From positions 1 to 55,087 of the IMG/VR virus record IMGVR_UViG_3300046535_000965: DNA of 55,087 nucleotides; one strand, given 5' to 3'. The position numbers and the translations under genes were made by a program. The stretch is from a virus. Under the pieces are notes generated by a model, which did no database searches, had not been told where the DNA came from, and worked only from the letters and a program-made list of their open reading frames with translations. Shown here piece by piece: positions 41,054 through 48,319 of the stretch (the stretch's first letter is position 1; each line of letters starts with the position of its first letter).

Positions 41054-41310
41054 TATTTGCCCCTTGGCTTCAGGATTAAATGTTTCGGGTTGCAGCATGT
41101 CCTTGAATGGCAGGCTTGTTTGACGTGGAGGCCGCCCAGTATTGGGCCGCGGTGGTGTTCATAACTGAATCGGGCCGCGCGCACCTTCTTGCCATCCAGC
41201 CCAGTGAAGTAGGGCATGCTGTCTTGGTCCGTGTTGCCAACCCAGCCCCAGCACTCATCAGGCGGGCCTTGGATGCGGATGTTCTGAGCGAAGATTTCGA
41301 AAGTGGTCAT
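41053..41310 (-). CDS. HNH-like protein, first His replaced
   Basis: 85 residues. CWGWVGN..., FSYEHHRGPILGGLHVKQAC and CCNPKHLILKP match HNH_3-type small homing endonucleases. The usual His in 'V.H.C' is Gln here (VKQAC), so cleavage may be lost or altered. Between a metallo-hydrolase and a glycosyltransferase gene, fitting a mobile or degenerate homing gene. Confidence 0.65.
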   Translation of the reverse strand: MTTFEIFAQNIRIQGPPDECWGWVGNTDQDSMPYFTGLDGKKVRAARFSYEHHRGPILGGLHVKQACHSRTCCNPKHLILKPRGK

Positions 41311-41316
41311 GTTACC

Positions 41317-42534
41317 TCACAGGTAGGTATTGATGAACTCGAACACCTTGAGGTTATAAACATTGGGCTCGCGGTGGCAAATAAATCTGCGGGTTCCGAT
41401 GGCCTGTTCGAGCGTGATCTGCCCGTGAATCCACTTCATGAACTCCTTGGCAGCGAAGGCGAATTTGGTGTAGGGCGGCTTCGGGTCTACAGTTGTATAC
41501 ACTTGTAAACTGTTGAGGTCGATGGCCACGTTGTTCACGATCACCAGGTGGTCCTCGTTGATGGAGCGGGCGCTGCGGATCTTCTGCTTGATGTACCCCA
41601 GGAAGTGCTCCGCAATGCGCGTTTTGTTTTGAAGGGGCGGCTGCTTCTTACGCTCCAGGAATCTATACAGGGCATTCTGGTAATCAATTGGCCCGGCAAA
41701 GGGCGGCTGGCTGGTGAACGCATGGCTGGCCACCTCGTCGCCCTTGATGTGGTAGTCCCCTGCGAACATGGGCACAGAGCCATGGCCCAGGTCCCAAGGA
41801 TCGGCCACTGAGTAATTCAGCGGGCTCTCGGCGCTGTCCGCATAGAACAATGAAGATCCGGCCGGGATGGACAGCTTGGGTCGGAACACTGAGATCATAT
41901 CGCGGGCCTGTTGAAGGCTCTGCTGCTTGAGGCGCATAGCTTCTTCTCCCCGCTCCTGCTCTGTCAGAGAGTGCAGCAGATGAGGGTACCAATGGATAAA
42001 AGCATAGGGGATGAAAGCCACATCAAGTTTACCCAGTTGAGTACGTGCTCTATTGAGGACTTTGGCATCAAGGAAGTTGTCATTGCCGTGGTAGACACAG
42101 AATGCATCTGAACGGATGAAGGTGGAGCTGTCAATCGTGTTGAAGGCGTGCGGCAGGAACATGAATTCAACGCCTGGTATATTATTATGCCACCTGTGGG
42201 CGCTGTACTGCTGCACCTTACAGAACTTGCGGAGCCTGTTGTACAGCGGGGGCCGGTCGCCAAGGATGTGCACCTGGCATTGCACCCTAGAGAGAATGCT
42301 CTCGCACACGTGGTCCTCATGAATGTGGCTGATGAACACGCCCTCAAGGCGGTCTAAAATGGCATCGCAGTTCACTTGCTTGGGGAAGAAGGTCCAATAT
42401 TCCCCATATGGTTCATGGTCCCACACGGGGTCAAAGGCGAATAAGCGTCCGCCTAAGCGTACAATCGCAGATGCATGGCCAGGGTAAAACACCCCATCCC
42501 CAGGCAGGGACAGGAATTCATCGAGCCTGTTCAC
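41317..42534 (-). CDS. Metallo-beta-lactamase-fold hydrolase
   Basis: 405 residues, GTG start. ISHIHEDHVCES at about 69-80 is the HxHxDH metal motif; FFAFDPVWDHEP-like and FHGNDNFLDAK (Asp in the HGNDNF segment) follow, then FIPYAFIHWYP. The layout is UlaG-like or like the N-acetylneuraminate-hydroxylase/lipid-sugar-related branch. A C-terminal ~100-residue domain (FLGYIKQKIRSARSIN) is extra. Probable substrate: a sugar or phospholipid derivative, perhaps linked with the LpxA-like neighbour, which is inference. Confidence 0.75.
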   Translation of the reverse strand: MNRLDEFLSLPGDGVFYPGHASAIVRLGGRLFAFDPVWDHEPYGEYWTFFPKQVNCDAILDRLEGVFISHIHEDHVCESILSRVQCQVHILGDRPPLYNRLRKFCKVQQYSAHRWHNNIPGVEFMFLPHAFNTIDSSTFIRSDAFCVYHGNDNFLDAKVLNRARTQLGKLDVAFIPYAFIHWYPHLLHSLTEQERGEEAMRLKQQSLQQARDMISVFRPKLSIPAGSSLFYADSAESPLNYSVADPWDLGHGSVPMFAGDYHIKGDEVASHAFTSQPPFAGPIDYQNALYRFLERKKQPPLQNKTRIAEHFLGYIKQKIRSARSINEDHLVIVNNVAIDLNSLQVYTTVDPKPPYTKFAFAAKEFMKWIHGQITLEQAIGTRRFICHREPNVYNLKVFEFINTYL

Positions 42535-42730
42535 TGTGTCTGGTGCCGCGGTCGCGGTGCTTCTGGAAATGGATCTCGTCCCGGTCGATTGAGAAGTTCT
42601 TCGAGCCCGTGAATAGCAGCTTGACCTGCTGGTGGCGCTCGTTAATTTCGTTGACCTCGATCACCAGCTGCTCGCCGGCAATCTCGATTATGATTGCCTG
42701 GCCAACTTTGCGGTTCAATACCAGCGCCAT
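42518..42730 (-). CDS. csrA: CsrA-family translational regulator
   Basis: 70 residues behind AAGGAGTAAAG. MALVLNRKVGQAIIIE followed by VNEINERHQQVKLLF and FSIDRDEIHFQKH matches the five-strand CsrA/RsmA dimer: the N-terminal 'L.L.RK.G' strand and the RDEI segment at about 50-53 (the RNA-binding Arg region) are visible. CsrA binds GGA loops in mRNA leaders. It lies between LpxA/lipoprotein and hydrolase genes. The last 10 residues exceed the usual C-terminus. Confidence 0.85.
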   Translation of the reverse strand: MALVLNRKVGQAIIIEIAGEQLVIEVNEINERHQQVKLLFTGSKNFSIDRDEIHFQKHRDRGTRHSEQAR

Positions 42731-42733
42731 TCT

Positions 42734-42940
42734 TTACTCCTTCAGCAATTGGATACAGGCGTGGTCCTTCTTCATTTCAGGGTGCCTGCACAGTTGTCTC
42801 AATGACTTATCGAAGTTGTGGATCTCGTCCACGATCTGGCCATGGGTCTTTGCGATTTCCCTCTCAAGTGGGGTCGGCTCGGGGGGTTGCGTTGAGCATC
42901 CGGCCAATACCATTAATAGTATGAAAAACATACTATTCAC
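42734..42940 (-). CDS. Small lipoprotein
   Basis: 68 residues, GTG start in a GTGA overlap with the LpxA-like gene; MFF three codons later is the alternative. MFFILLMVLAGCSTQPP is a lipoprotein signal with lipobox LAGC. The mature part is charged and helical, with a Cys pair. Could anchor in host membranes. Function unknown. Confidence 0.7.
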   Translation of the reverse strand: MNSMFFILLMVLAGCSTQPPEPTPLEREIAKTHGQIVDEIHNFDKSLRQLCRHPEMKKDHACIQLLKE

Positions 42941-43575
42941 CGTCGCCTCAGCGTGCGGAAGCGCTCTATCTCGAACGCCATTTGTTCAGTGCCCAGGCCC
43001 GAGCGATAGATGCCCACTGAGTTTTGCTTAATGAACTTAGCAGGGTTGCCAACCCAAATGCCACCAGGCACGACATCAACGGTTCTCGTAACAACAGCTC
43101 CCATGCCGAGCATACAAGCTGTCCCAATGAGCTGGTGCTGGTGGATGATGGCGCCAAGGCCAAGGTTCGCGTACCGCATAATGTGAGTGTGCCCGCCAAT
43201 GAGCACAGAGCAACTGACCGTGACGTGGTCTTCCAGAAGGCTGTCATGACTGAGATGGCTCCCTCGGAGCATGATGCAGTTGTTTCCCATCCTAGTAACG
43301 CTCTCAGCAACCGTGGGTGCGTTGATCGTAACAAACTCGCGGATCACATTGTGGCTGCCTATTTCAACTGGCCCATCATGGAAGAAGTGAGCGGCGTGCT
43401 CGGCTGGGGTGCCAATGCTGGCATGCCCTTGAATGTAATTGTTGTCGCCTATCTTAACATTGGGGCCGACGTAGGTGAATGGCCCTATGAAATTATTTTG
43501 CCCCAGGCGGGCGCCGTGCTCCACCACCGCCGTTTGGTGTACCCGGTTGCTTGGGTGTAGGTCCATCGCCACCAT
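42937..43575 (-). CDS. LpxA-like acyltransferase (left-handed beta-helix)
   Basis: About 212 residues; the ATG used here has GGGAG nine bases upstream, another ATG follows at 43566. Hexapeptide repeats (IGPFTYVGPNVKIGDNNYI) lead to VIREFVTINAPT, GSHLSHDSLLEDHVTVS (catalytic His region of UDP-GlcNAc acyltransferase) and VPGGIWVGNPAKFIKQNSVG. It would transfer an acyl chain to UDP-GlcNAc in lipid A synthesis, but it is shorter than normal LpxA (about 260). The gene overlaps the end of the portal gene by 83 bases. Confidence 0.82.
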   Translation of the reverse strand: MVAMDLHPSNRVHQTAVVEHGARLGQNNFIGPFTYVGPNVKIGDNNYIQGHASIGTPAEHAAHFFHDGPVEIGSHNVIREFVTINAPTVAESVTRMGNNCIMLRGSHLSHDSLLEDHVTVSCSVLIGGHTHIMRYANLGLGAIIHQHQLIGTACMLGMGAVVTRTVDVVPGGIWVGNPAKFIKQNSVGIYRSGLGTEQMAFEIERFRTLRRR

Positions 43576-45205
43576 CTTCTTCGTCTCCCGTTTCTCCATC
43601 AATGCCCAACAGGTCGGGCTGCGGAATAGGCTCTGTTCTTGCCTTGAAACCAGCTATGTCGCGCACCTTATTCAAGTCGTCCAGGTCGTTGATGTCAATG
43701 GCACCCATGGTGACGGCTGTCTGCACGCAAGTCATTTCCTTCTCGCGCTCATCGACTGACATCTCGCGGTCTGCGAACTCGCCTAACCCATGCTCTTCCC
43801 AGGCTTCGCGGGGGAAGTTGTAGGCAATGATTTCTTTAATGAATGGCATGAGCGTTTGTTTGAGACCGGCGAGGAACCCATCGAGTATTTTGTCGAAGGT
43901 CTTGGCATGCTCCTGTCCCAAGGCGTAACTGCCGGCGCCGTCTCCAGAACTGAACACGAGCGGAGGAAGTAGAAGAGCGCGCATAATGCGAGTATCGAGA
44001 TAATTGAGGGCGGCAATGAAATCCTGAGCGTTCGATTGTTGATTGATAAAGTCATGTTCAACGAATTGTCCTTTCTTCCCGGGCATGATGATCACGGAGT
44101 CGTTGTGTACGCGGCTTAGGGCCTTCTTCACAGCGTCCTGCGCGCGGATGCCGATGTTCATGTTCTGGAGGTCTTTGCCGGCCACGTATTTGTCGGAGTC
44201 GATGAAGGTGGCTGCCGGGTCCACGTACCAAACCTGAAGCGGGGTGCCCTTGCGGTCCAATGCCACAGCCATCATCTGGAGCACAGTGTCCTTCAAGACC
44301 CAGTGCTTGTAGGCGCGGCGTAACAGTGAACGGCCATATGGGTTGCCGAACTTGCCCGAGCAATCGAATGAGTAGTGGATGCATTTACGTACAGGAATAC
44401 GTACGGACATGTAGCTGAACATGTTCGGGGTGCGGAGCGGGAAGGGGTAATCACCCATCTTGGCATACAGATCAGGTCTCCAATTGGGCGAGCCCGATGT
44501 GGTGGCCGTCGAGAATCCGAACAGGTAATTGGTGCCGCTGCCGAAAAGGGCCGGGTTGTAGTTGCGCTGGTACTGGAGGATGCCGTCTATGGTAAGCTCA
44601 CCAGTACGGTCCGTTTCAAACAAGAGCGTGCCCGGAGGAAGCTGCACGATCTTTTTGGGCACGAAGCCATCATTGGTGTTGGCCCACACCTTTTCACCTA
44701 CCGAGAAGCCCGCCCACGAGGCACTGAGCATCTCCTTGACCGCGTTCGTCCATCCGCCCTGAATCTCATTGAGGGCCTTGTTGACGAACTTGGCCACCTC
44801 TTCCGAAGGATGTGTGTATAGCCCAAGGCGCGCAGCCAAGCAGGTTGTGAGGAAATCGACGCCAGAGCCCACGGTTTCATCCGTGTCCACCATGCGCTTG
44901 AAGGTCTCAACGCTGACGGTAGAGGGGTTCTGAATGAACCGGTACACCTGGTTGTAAAGAGCAGGAATATTAGTGCCGCGCTGGGTGGCGAGATCATCCA
45001 GGCTCTTGATCTCCGCATGGCGGGCATAGAGCATTTCGTCCATGTCGCGCTGGTCTTCACTGTAGTCGTCCTTGTATGAGGCCGGTGATTCCGAAGGCTT
45101 TGGTGTGGAGCCGCCGCCGGTGCCGCCGGACTTCAATTCGGTCTTCTCCCCAGGGTTGAAGCTGTGCGGAAGGAAACCTGCTGGCTTTGGCTTATCAACG
45201 TCCAC
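43493..45205 (-). CDS. Portal protein (DUF935, Mu gp29-like)
   Basis: 570 residues from GTG behind GGAGAG; an ATG at 45226 would overlap more. HAEIKSLDDLATQRGTNIPA, LYNQVYRFIQ, SASWAGFSVGEKVWANTNDG, CIHYSFDCSGKFGNPYGRSL and LGQEHAKTFDKILDGFLAGL are DUF935 landmarks. It forms the ring through which DNA is packed. The C-terminal ~60 residues are Gly/Pro/Asp-rich. Its 3' end overlaps the LpxA gene in another frame. Confidence 0.85.
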   Translation of the reverse strand: MDVDKPKPAGFLPHSFNPGEKTELKSGGTGGGSTPKPSESPASYKDDYSEDQRDMDEMLYARHAEIKSLDDLATQRGTNIPALYNQVYRFIQNPSTVSVETFKRMVDTDETVGSGVDFLTTCLAARLGLYTHPSEEVAKFVNKALNEIQGGWTNAVKEMLSASWAGFSVGEKVWANTNDGFVPKKIVQLPPGTLLFETDRTGELTIDGILQYQRNYNPALFGSGTNYLFGFSTATTSGSPNWRPDLYAKMGDYPFPLRTPNMFSYMSVRIPVRKCIHYSFDCSGKFGNPYGRSLLRRAYKHWVLKDTVLQMMAVALDRKGTPLQVWYVDPAATFIDSDKYVAGKDLQNMNIGIRAQDAVKKALSRVHNDSVIIMPGKKGQFVEHDFINQQSNAQDFIAALNYLDTRIMRALLLPPLVFSSGDGAGSYALGQEHAKTFDKILDGFLAGLKQTLMPFIKEIIAYNFPREAWEEHGLGEFADREMSVDEREKEMTCVQTAVTMGAIDINDLDDLNKVRDIAGFKARTEPIPQPDLLGIDGETGDEEDGGDGPTPKQPGTPNGGGGARRPPGAK

Positions 45206-45746
45206 GATTGCTCTCCAACCATTCAAGGGCCGGTGGCAAGGTCATGTCCCTGGTGGACATAAATGCGTTGCTCACGCTGGGCCAAGTGATTCCAACATCA
45301 GGATCAAGTGCTTGCACACCGCAATCAGATTCTTTGTCCCAAAGCGTTGTGCATTTACAGTAAACAACCGAATCAGGCTCCATGGCAAGAAACCCATGGG
45401 CTGTGCCAGGCGGGCAGTACATTGCCCTCGCTCCACTGAGCAACTCGCCGTGCCATTTGAAGAACGTGGGGCTGTCCCTTCTCAGGTCCAGACAGACATT
45501 CCATACAGCGCCGGCAATACAGCGGACCAGTCTTCCCTGAGGGTTGTTGGTCTGAAGGTGAAGCCCGCGTAGGACGTTCTTTTTGCTGTTGATGATGTTG
45601 TCCTGAGCCCATTCGGTGGGCAAACCAGAGAGCCAAAAATCACGCTGACTCCATGTCTCAACGAAGTTCCCGCGCGTGTCCTCGAACAGCGTGGTCTCAA
45701 TGGCCCTGCAATCGTGGACCTTTGTTTCCCAGTGGAGAAAGGCCAT
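45195..45746 (-). CDS. RmlC-like dTDP-4-dehydrorhamnose 3,5-epimerase
   Basis: 183 residues. Typical RmlC cupin: FEDTRGNFVETW, NVLRGLHLQ (His63, catalytic base), GRLVRCIAGAVWNVCLDLRR, CPPGTAHGFL and LDPDVGITWP. It makes the precursor of dTDP-L-rhamnose. The residues where the catalytic Tyr is normally expected (about 135-136) read Leu-Trp here. This could mean altered activity, but the alignment is by eye. It is inserted between small genes and the portal gene. Confidence 0.85.
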   Translation of the reverse strand: MAFLHWETKVHDCRAIETTLFEDTRGNFVETWSQRDFWLSGLPTEWAQDNIINSKKNVLRGLHLQTNNPQGRLVRCIAGAVWNVCLDLRRDSPTFFKWHGELLSGARAMYCPPGTAHGFLAMEPDSVVYCKCTTLWDKESDCGVQALDPDVGITWPSVSNAFMSTRDMTLPPALEWLESNRGR

Positions 45747-45956
45747 TTACTTTCCCCTGTATTTCAATTTAAGGGCCTTCACAGCGGCCTTCTTTTCTTT
45801 GCGAGGCAATGACCTAATGTGGGCCAGCTCTTCAGGAGTAAACTCTGGTCCGTCCTTTGGCTTTATTTTGGTCTGCATTGGCCCCATCTTGAGGTCTGCC
45901 GCATTGGCCATCACGGCAAATAGAGTCGCCAAACGCATAGCCCCGCCGTTCTTCAT
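45747..45956 (-). CDS. Hypothetical protein
   Basis: 69 residues from the ATG after the preceding stop; a longer in-frame start exists. RLATLFAVMANAADLKMGPM then FTPEELAHIRSLPRKEKKAA and a basic tail. Predicted helical. Not recognised. Confidence 0.55.
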   Translation of the reverse strand: MKNGGAMRLATLFAVMANAADLKMGPMQTKIKPKDGPEFTPEELAHIRSLPRKEKKAAVKALKLKYRGK

Positions 45957-45957
45957 T

Positions 45958-46134
45958 TTATCTTCGTCCACCCTTGGGCGCGGCTGTCGGCTTCTTACCA
46001 ACCTGTTGCGCTTTGCTATAGGGCTGGAACTTGGTCACCACATTCGTGTTGTCCATCGGCTTGATCAGGCGCGTGCGCGTGCTGCCCTGGCCCGCCTTGA
46101 CGCCATCTTCCTTCTTTGACTTCTTGTTAGCCAT
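45958..46134 (-). CDS. Small basic protein
   Basis: 58 residues from ATG behind GGGAAGG, overlapping the preceding gene by 70 bases. Almost entirely Lys/Arg/Gly/Pro, low complexity (MANKKSKKEDGVKAGQGSTR). Probably disordered or nucleic-acid binding. Confidence 0.5.
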   Translation of the reverse strand: MANKKSKKEDGVKAGQGSTRTRLIKPMDNTNVVTKFQPYSKAQQVGKKPTAAPKGGRR

Positions 46135-46361
46135 ACGACCTTCCCATCTAGGTAATAAACCGGAGGCCGCTGGCCTGGGAACTTCTTCGCCCAATCCAGC
46201 AGCTTGTGAATGTTTGCGTGCAAGAAGAATTCAACCTGGGCTTGGGCGTCTTCAAAGTCGCCTTTGTCCTTAACTCGGTCCATGCCCCGGACGATCAACT
46301 CGGTCATCTTCACGATGAGCCCGGTGATGCTTACGTCCAAGGTTTTGCCCCCAAGTTCCAT
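46065..46361 (-). CDS. Hypothetical protein with basic C-terminus
   Basis: 98 residues. An N-terminal amphipathic helix (VSITGLIVKMTELIVRGMDR), then YYLDGKVVWLTRSQRRKMAS and an Arg/Ala-rich tail. The end overlaps the next gene. Not recognised. Confidence 0.55.
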   Translation of the reverse strand: MELGGKTLDVSITGLIVKMTELIVRGMDRVKDKGDFEDAQAQVEFFLHANIHKLLDWAKKFPGQRPPVYYLDGKVVWLTRSQRRKMASRRARAARARA

Positions 46362-46367
46362 GAGGAA

Positions 46368-46583
46368 CTAAACGCCGGGCGGCAGGCTGTGCGTGGCGCC
46401 TTCTCTTTGGGTCATGCCAACACCTGAGCGGCGGGCCACTTCAAGCATCACGCGCTCGGCTTCTGACTGCCACATCATGGCCTCTTGGAGCTTGGTGATG
46501 ACGAGGCTGTTCTCGCGCCCATTCTGCTCGGTGCGTGCTTGGGCTATGCATTTGGCTATCATTTCATTGAGACTGGTGGGCAT
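46368..46583 (-). CDS. Small helical protein, possibly Acb2/Tad1-like
   Basis: 71 residues behind GGAGG. GRENSLVITKLQEAMMWQSE recalls the helical hairpin of phage cyclic-dinucleotide sponges (Acb2/Tad1 domain, '..re.SlalTkLeEA.mWa..a'). No other motif. Being short and unaligned, the assignment is tentative. It could equally be a packaging-related small protein, as it follows terL. Confidence 0.5.
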   Translation of the reverse strand: MPTSLNEMIAKCIAQARTEQNGRENSLVITKLQEAMMWQSEAERVMLEVARRSGVGMTQREGATHSLPPGV

Positions 46584-46634
46584 GTGAACCTCCGTTAAAT
46601 CAAACAGAGCATTCAGCGTAAGACGAAGGCAAGG

Positions 46635-46675
46635 AAAAAACAGAGCCCCTCGGAGAGTCCACTTTCCGGGGGCTC
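46635..46675 (-). terminator. Rho-independent terminator after terL
   Basis: On the minus strand GAGCCCC (46675-46669) pairs with GGGGCTC (46649-46643), with inner CGGA/TCCG extension, followed by TGTTTTTT. It is placed 40 bases after the terL stop and splits packaging from head genes. Confidence 0.85.
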
Positions 46676-46714
46676 ATAACAAACACCGCAACGTAAGGAA
46701 CCATGCAACCACCA

Positions 46715-48136
46715 TCATAAGGCGCCGCGGATCTCTTGTAAATTGGGACTAGCCAAAGAAGAGCCAACAAATGTGCGGTAATTGGGTGGGAAGATTTTGA
46801 ACACCGCGTAACCAGCCCCATCCGATGCGTGGGTGAGCTGTAGGTTGCCCCCGTTGTCCAGCTTTGCCCGGCCCATCAGCACTGTTGGCTTCCATCCGAC
46901 CATCTTCATATCGCTGTGGAAAAGTGGACAAGTATGTGGATTGTAGGTTTGGTATGTTTCGCCCATGGCATTGCGCCCCAGCCGGTTCATGTTCTCAACG
47001 CGGTCCTTGATCTGTGGGTTGCTCTGGTCGGCATCAATGGTGAACCCCGCCCTGGCTGAATACATCACCTCTGCGATTTGGGCATAGTCATGTCGGCCGG
47101 CATTTGAAGTGGTGCCCCGATTGCCAGATGAGTCCCCGTAGATCCGGTAGAAGAAGTTGGGGTATCGGTTGATCAGCATGGCGGTCATTTCGGGGGTGCT
47201 CTTTTCGACCCCGCTGATCTCACTGAACCAGTGGATGTGGCGCCCCCAGAAGTGCCCATTGGGCCCGTAAAGTGCCGGTCCAATCTGACCCACCATCCAA
47301 ACGCATGGGCTGGGTGTGTAGTTGAAGTCGCAGCCAATGATCAGGGGCCGCGCTGGATCTGGAGTGGACGAACCCCAGGGGGCAATCATGTTCTCGTTCC
47401 ATGGCCCAAATGAATAATATGCACGTCCGCCACGCACATTGACGTGAAGCGCATCAAGCTCCTGCATGGCCATGAGCTCCGTGTAGCTGGAGCGGAGCAG
47501 GTTGTAGTACTGCTGGGAGAGGATGCCTTTGTCGACTGCGATCTGGGTGGGCACATGCATGGCCCCGTAGAGGTGCTGCCCCTTGCGCAGGTTTTGGACG
47601 AAGCGTTTGTAGGCCCAGTCTTCCCCATTGGTGGTGCTGGTGATCAAGCCGCGGCGGAAGGTTTTCGATTCCCGCATCCGCGAGAGGACCACGTCATGGG
47701 TGTTTTCGGGCGTGTCCCTGGTTTCATCCAGCCAGTACCAGGCGAACTCAATACCGCGCAAAGGGTTGGGCGCGCTCATGATGCGTGTGAAGGCATGGGT
47801 CCACAGCTTGGGCCGCTTCTTGGTCCTTATGCTGAGCACGTTCTGGTAGGTTTTGAACTTCTTGGCTTCTCCGGCCGGGCGGCAGTCGATCTCATAATCG
47901 TACTTGTACTCGTCGAGCCAATAGATCAGTTCCCGCATGGCAGCTTGGGAGAGCTGATCGTGATTGTTGGAGCCGATCAACCCGGTGAGCTCGGGCTGGG
48001 ACTCCATGCACTGGAGGACGAAATTGGCGCCGGTGAATGTCTTCCCAACCGCAACGCCCCCGAAGAATGCCATATGCTCAAATGGGCTGAAGATGGCTGC
48101 GGCCTGGTAGTCCTTCATGTCGGCGGCGGCGCCCAT
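46715..48136 (-). CDS. Terminase large subunit
   Basis: 473 residues behind AGGAAC. Walker A at 26-33 (GGVAVGKT), Walker B at 134-138 (YWLDE), the motor coupling segment GLITSTTNGEDWAYKRF, and the nuclease domain with IIGCDFNYTPSPCV (first Asp), YGDSSGNRG (second Asp) and the C-terminal LTHASDGAGYAV (third Asp). Packs DNA into the prohead and cuts it. Confidence 0.9.
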   Translation of the reverse strand: MGAAADMKDYQAAAIFSPFEHMAFFGGVAVGKTFTGANFVLQCMESQPELTGLIGSNNHDQLSQAAMRELIYWLDEYKYDYEIDCRPAGEAKKFKTYQNVLSIRTKKRPKLWTHAFTRIMSAPNPLRGIEFAWYWLDETRDTPENTHDVVLSRMRESKTFRRGLITSTTNGEDWAYKRFVQNLRKGQHLYGAMHVPTQIAVDKGILSQQYYNLLRSSYTELMAMQELDALHVNVRGGRAYYSFGPWNENMIAPWGSSTPDPARPLIIGCDFNYTPSPCVWMVGQIGPALYGPNGHFWGRHIHWFSEISGVEKSTPEMTAMLINRYPNFFYRIYGDSSGNRGTTSNAGRHDYAQIAEVMYSARAGFTIDADQSNPQIKDRVENMNRLGRNAMGETYQTYNPHTCPLFHSDMKMVGWKPTVLMGRAKLDNGGNLQLTHASDGAGYAVFKIFPPNYRTFVGSSLASPNLQEIRGAL

Positions 48137-48315
48137 CAGTTCCTACTCGTGGTTACTAGAGTTGCACTTTTCGCCAACCGAAATGATGCATGATTACGCA
48201 TGCTTATGCTTTCGGTAGATTGATCTATCAATTTCGGTAGTTCTATCTACCGGCTTTGCGTACCCGATAAGGTATGAAACTGCACTTTTTGTGCACTTTG
48301 GTACCCGATCGGGTG
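48137..48315. repeat. Repeat-rich terS-terL gap
   Basis: Contains TTGATCTATCAA, CGGTAG-TTCTAT-CTACCG, TGCAC-TTTTT-GTGCA, and two GTACCCGAT copies (one in TACCCGATCGGGT). Dense short inverted repeats with no proven gene. A candidate for packaging or regulatory signals; the packaging signal of many phages lies close to terS. Confidence 0.5.
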
Positions 48316-48319
48316 TCAT
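48194..48319 (-). CDS. Micro-ORF in the terS-terL gap, 41 residues
   Basis: ATG overlaps the stop of the small terminase candidate (ATGA). The product starts MTPDRVPKCTKSAVSYLIGY and ends RSIYRKHKHA, basic. The DNA is repeat-rich (see finding), so the ORF may be incidental to a DNA signal. Plausible only by coupling and length. Confidence 0.35.
   Translation of the reverse strand: MTPDRVPKCTKSAVSYLIGYAKPVDRTTEIDRSIYRKHKHA

Noticed and set aside
46600-46821. 73-residue minus-strand ORF over the terL end and terminator
   Set aside because: Reads through the terminator hairpin and the terL 3' end in another frame; low-quality composition.
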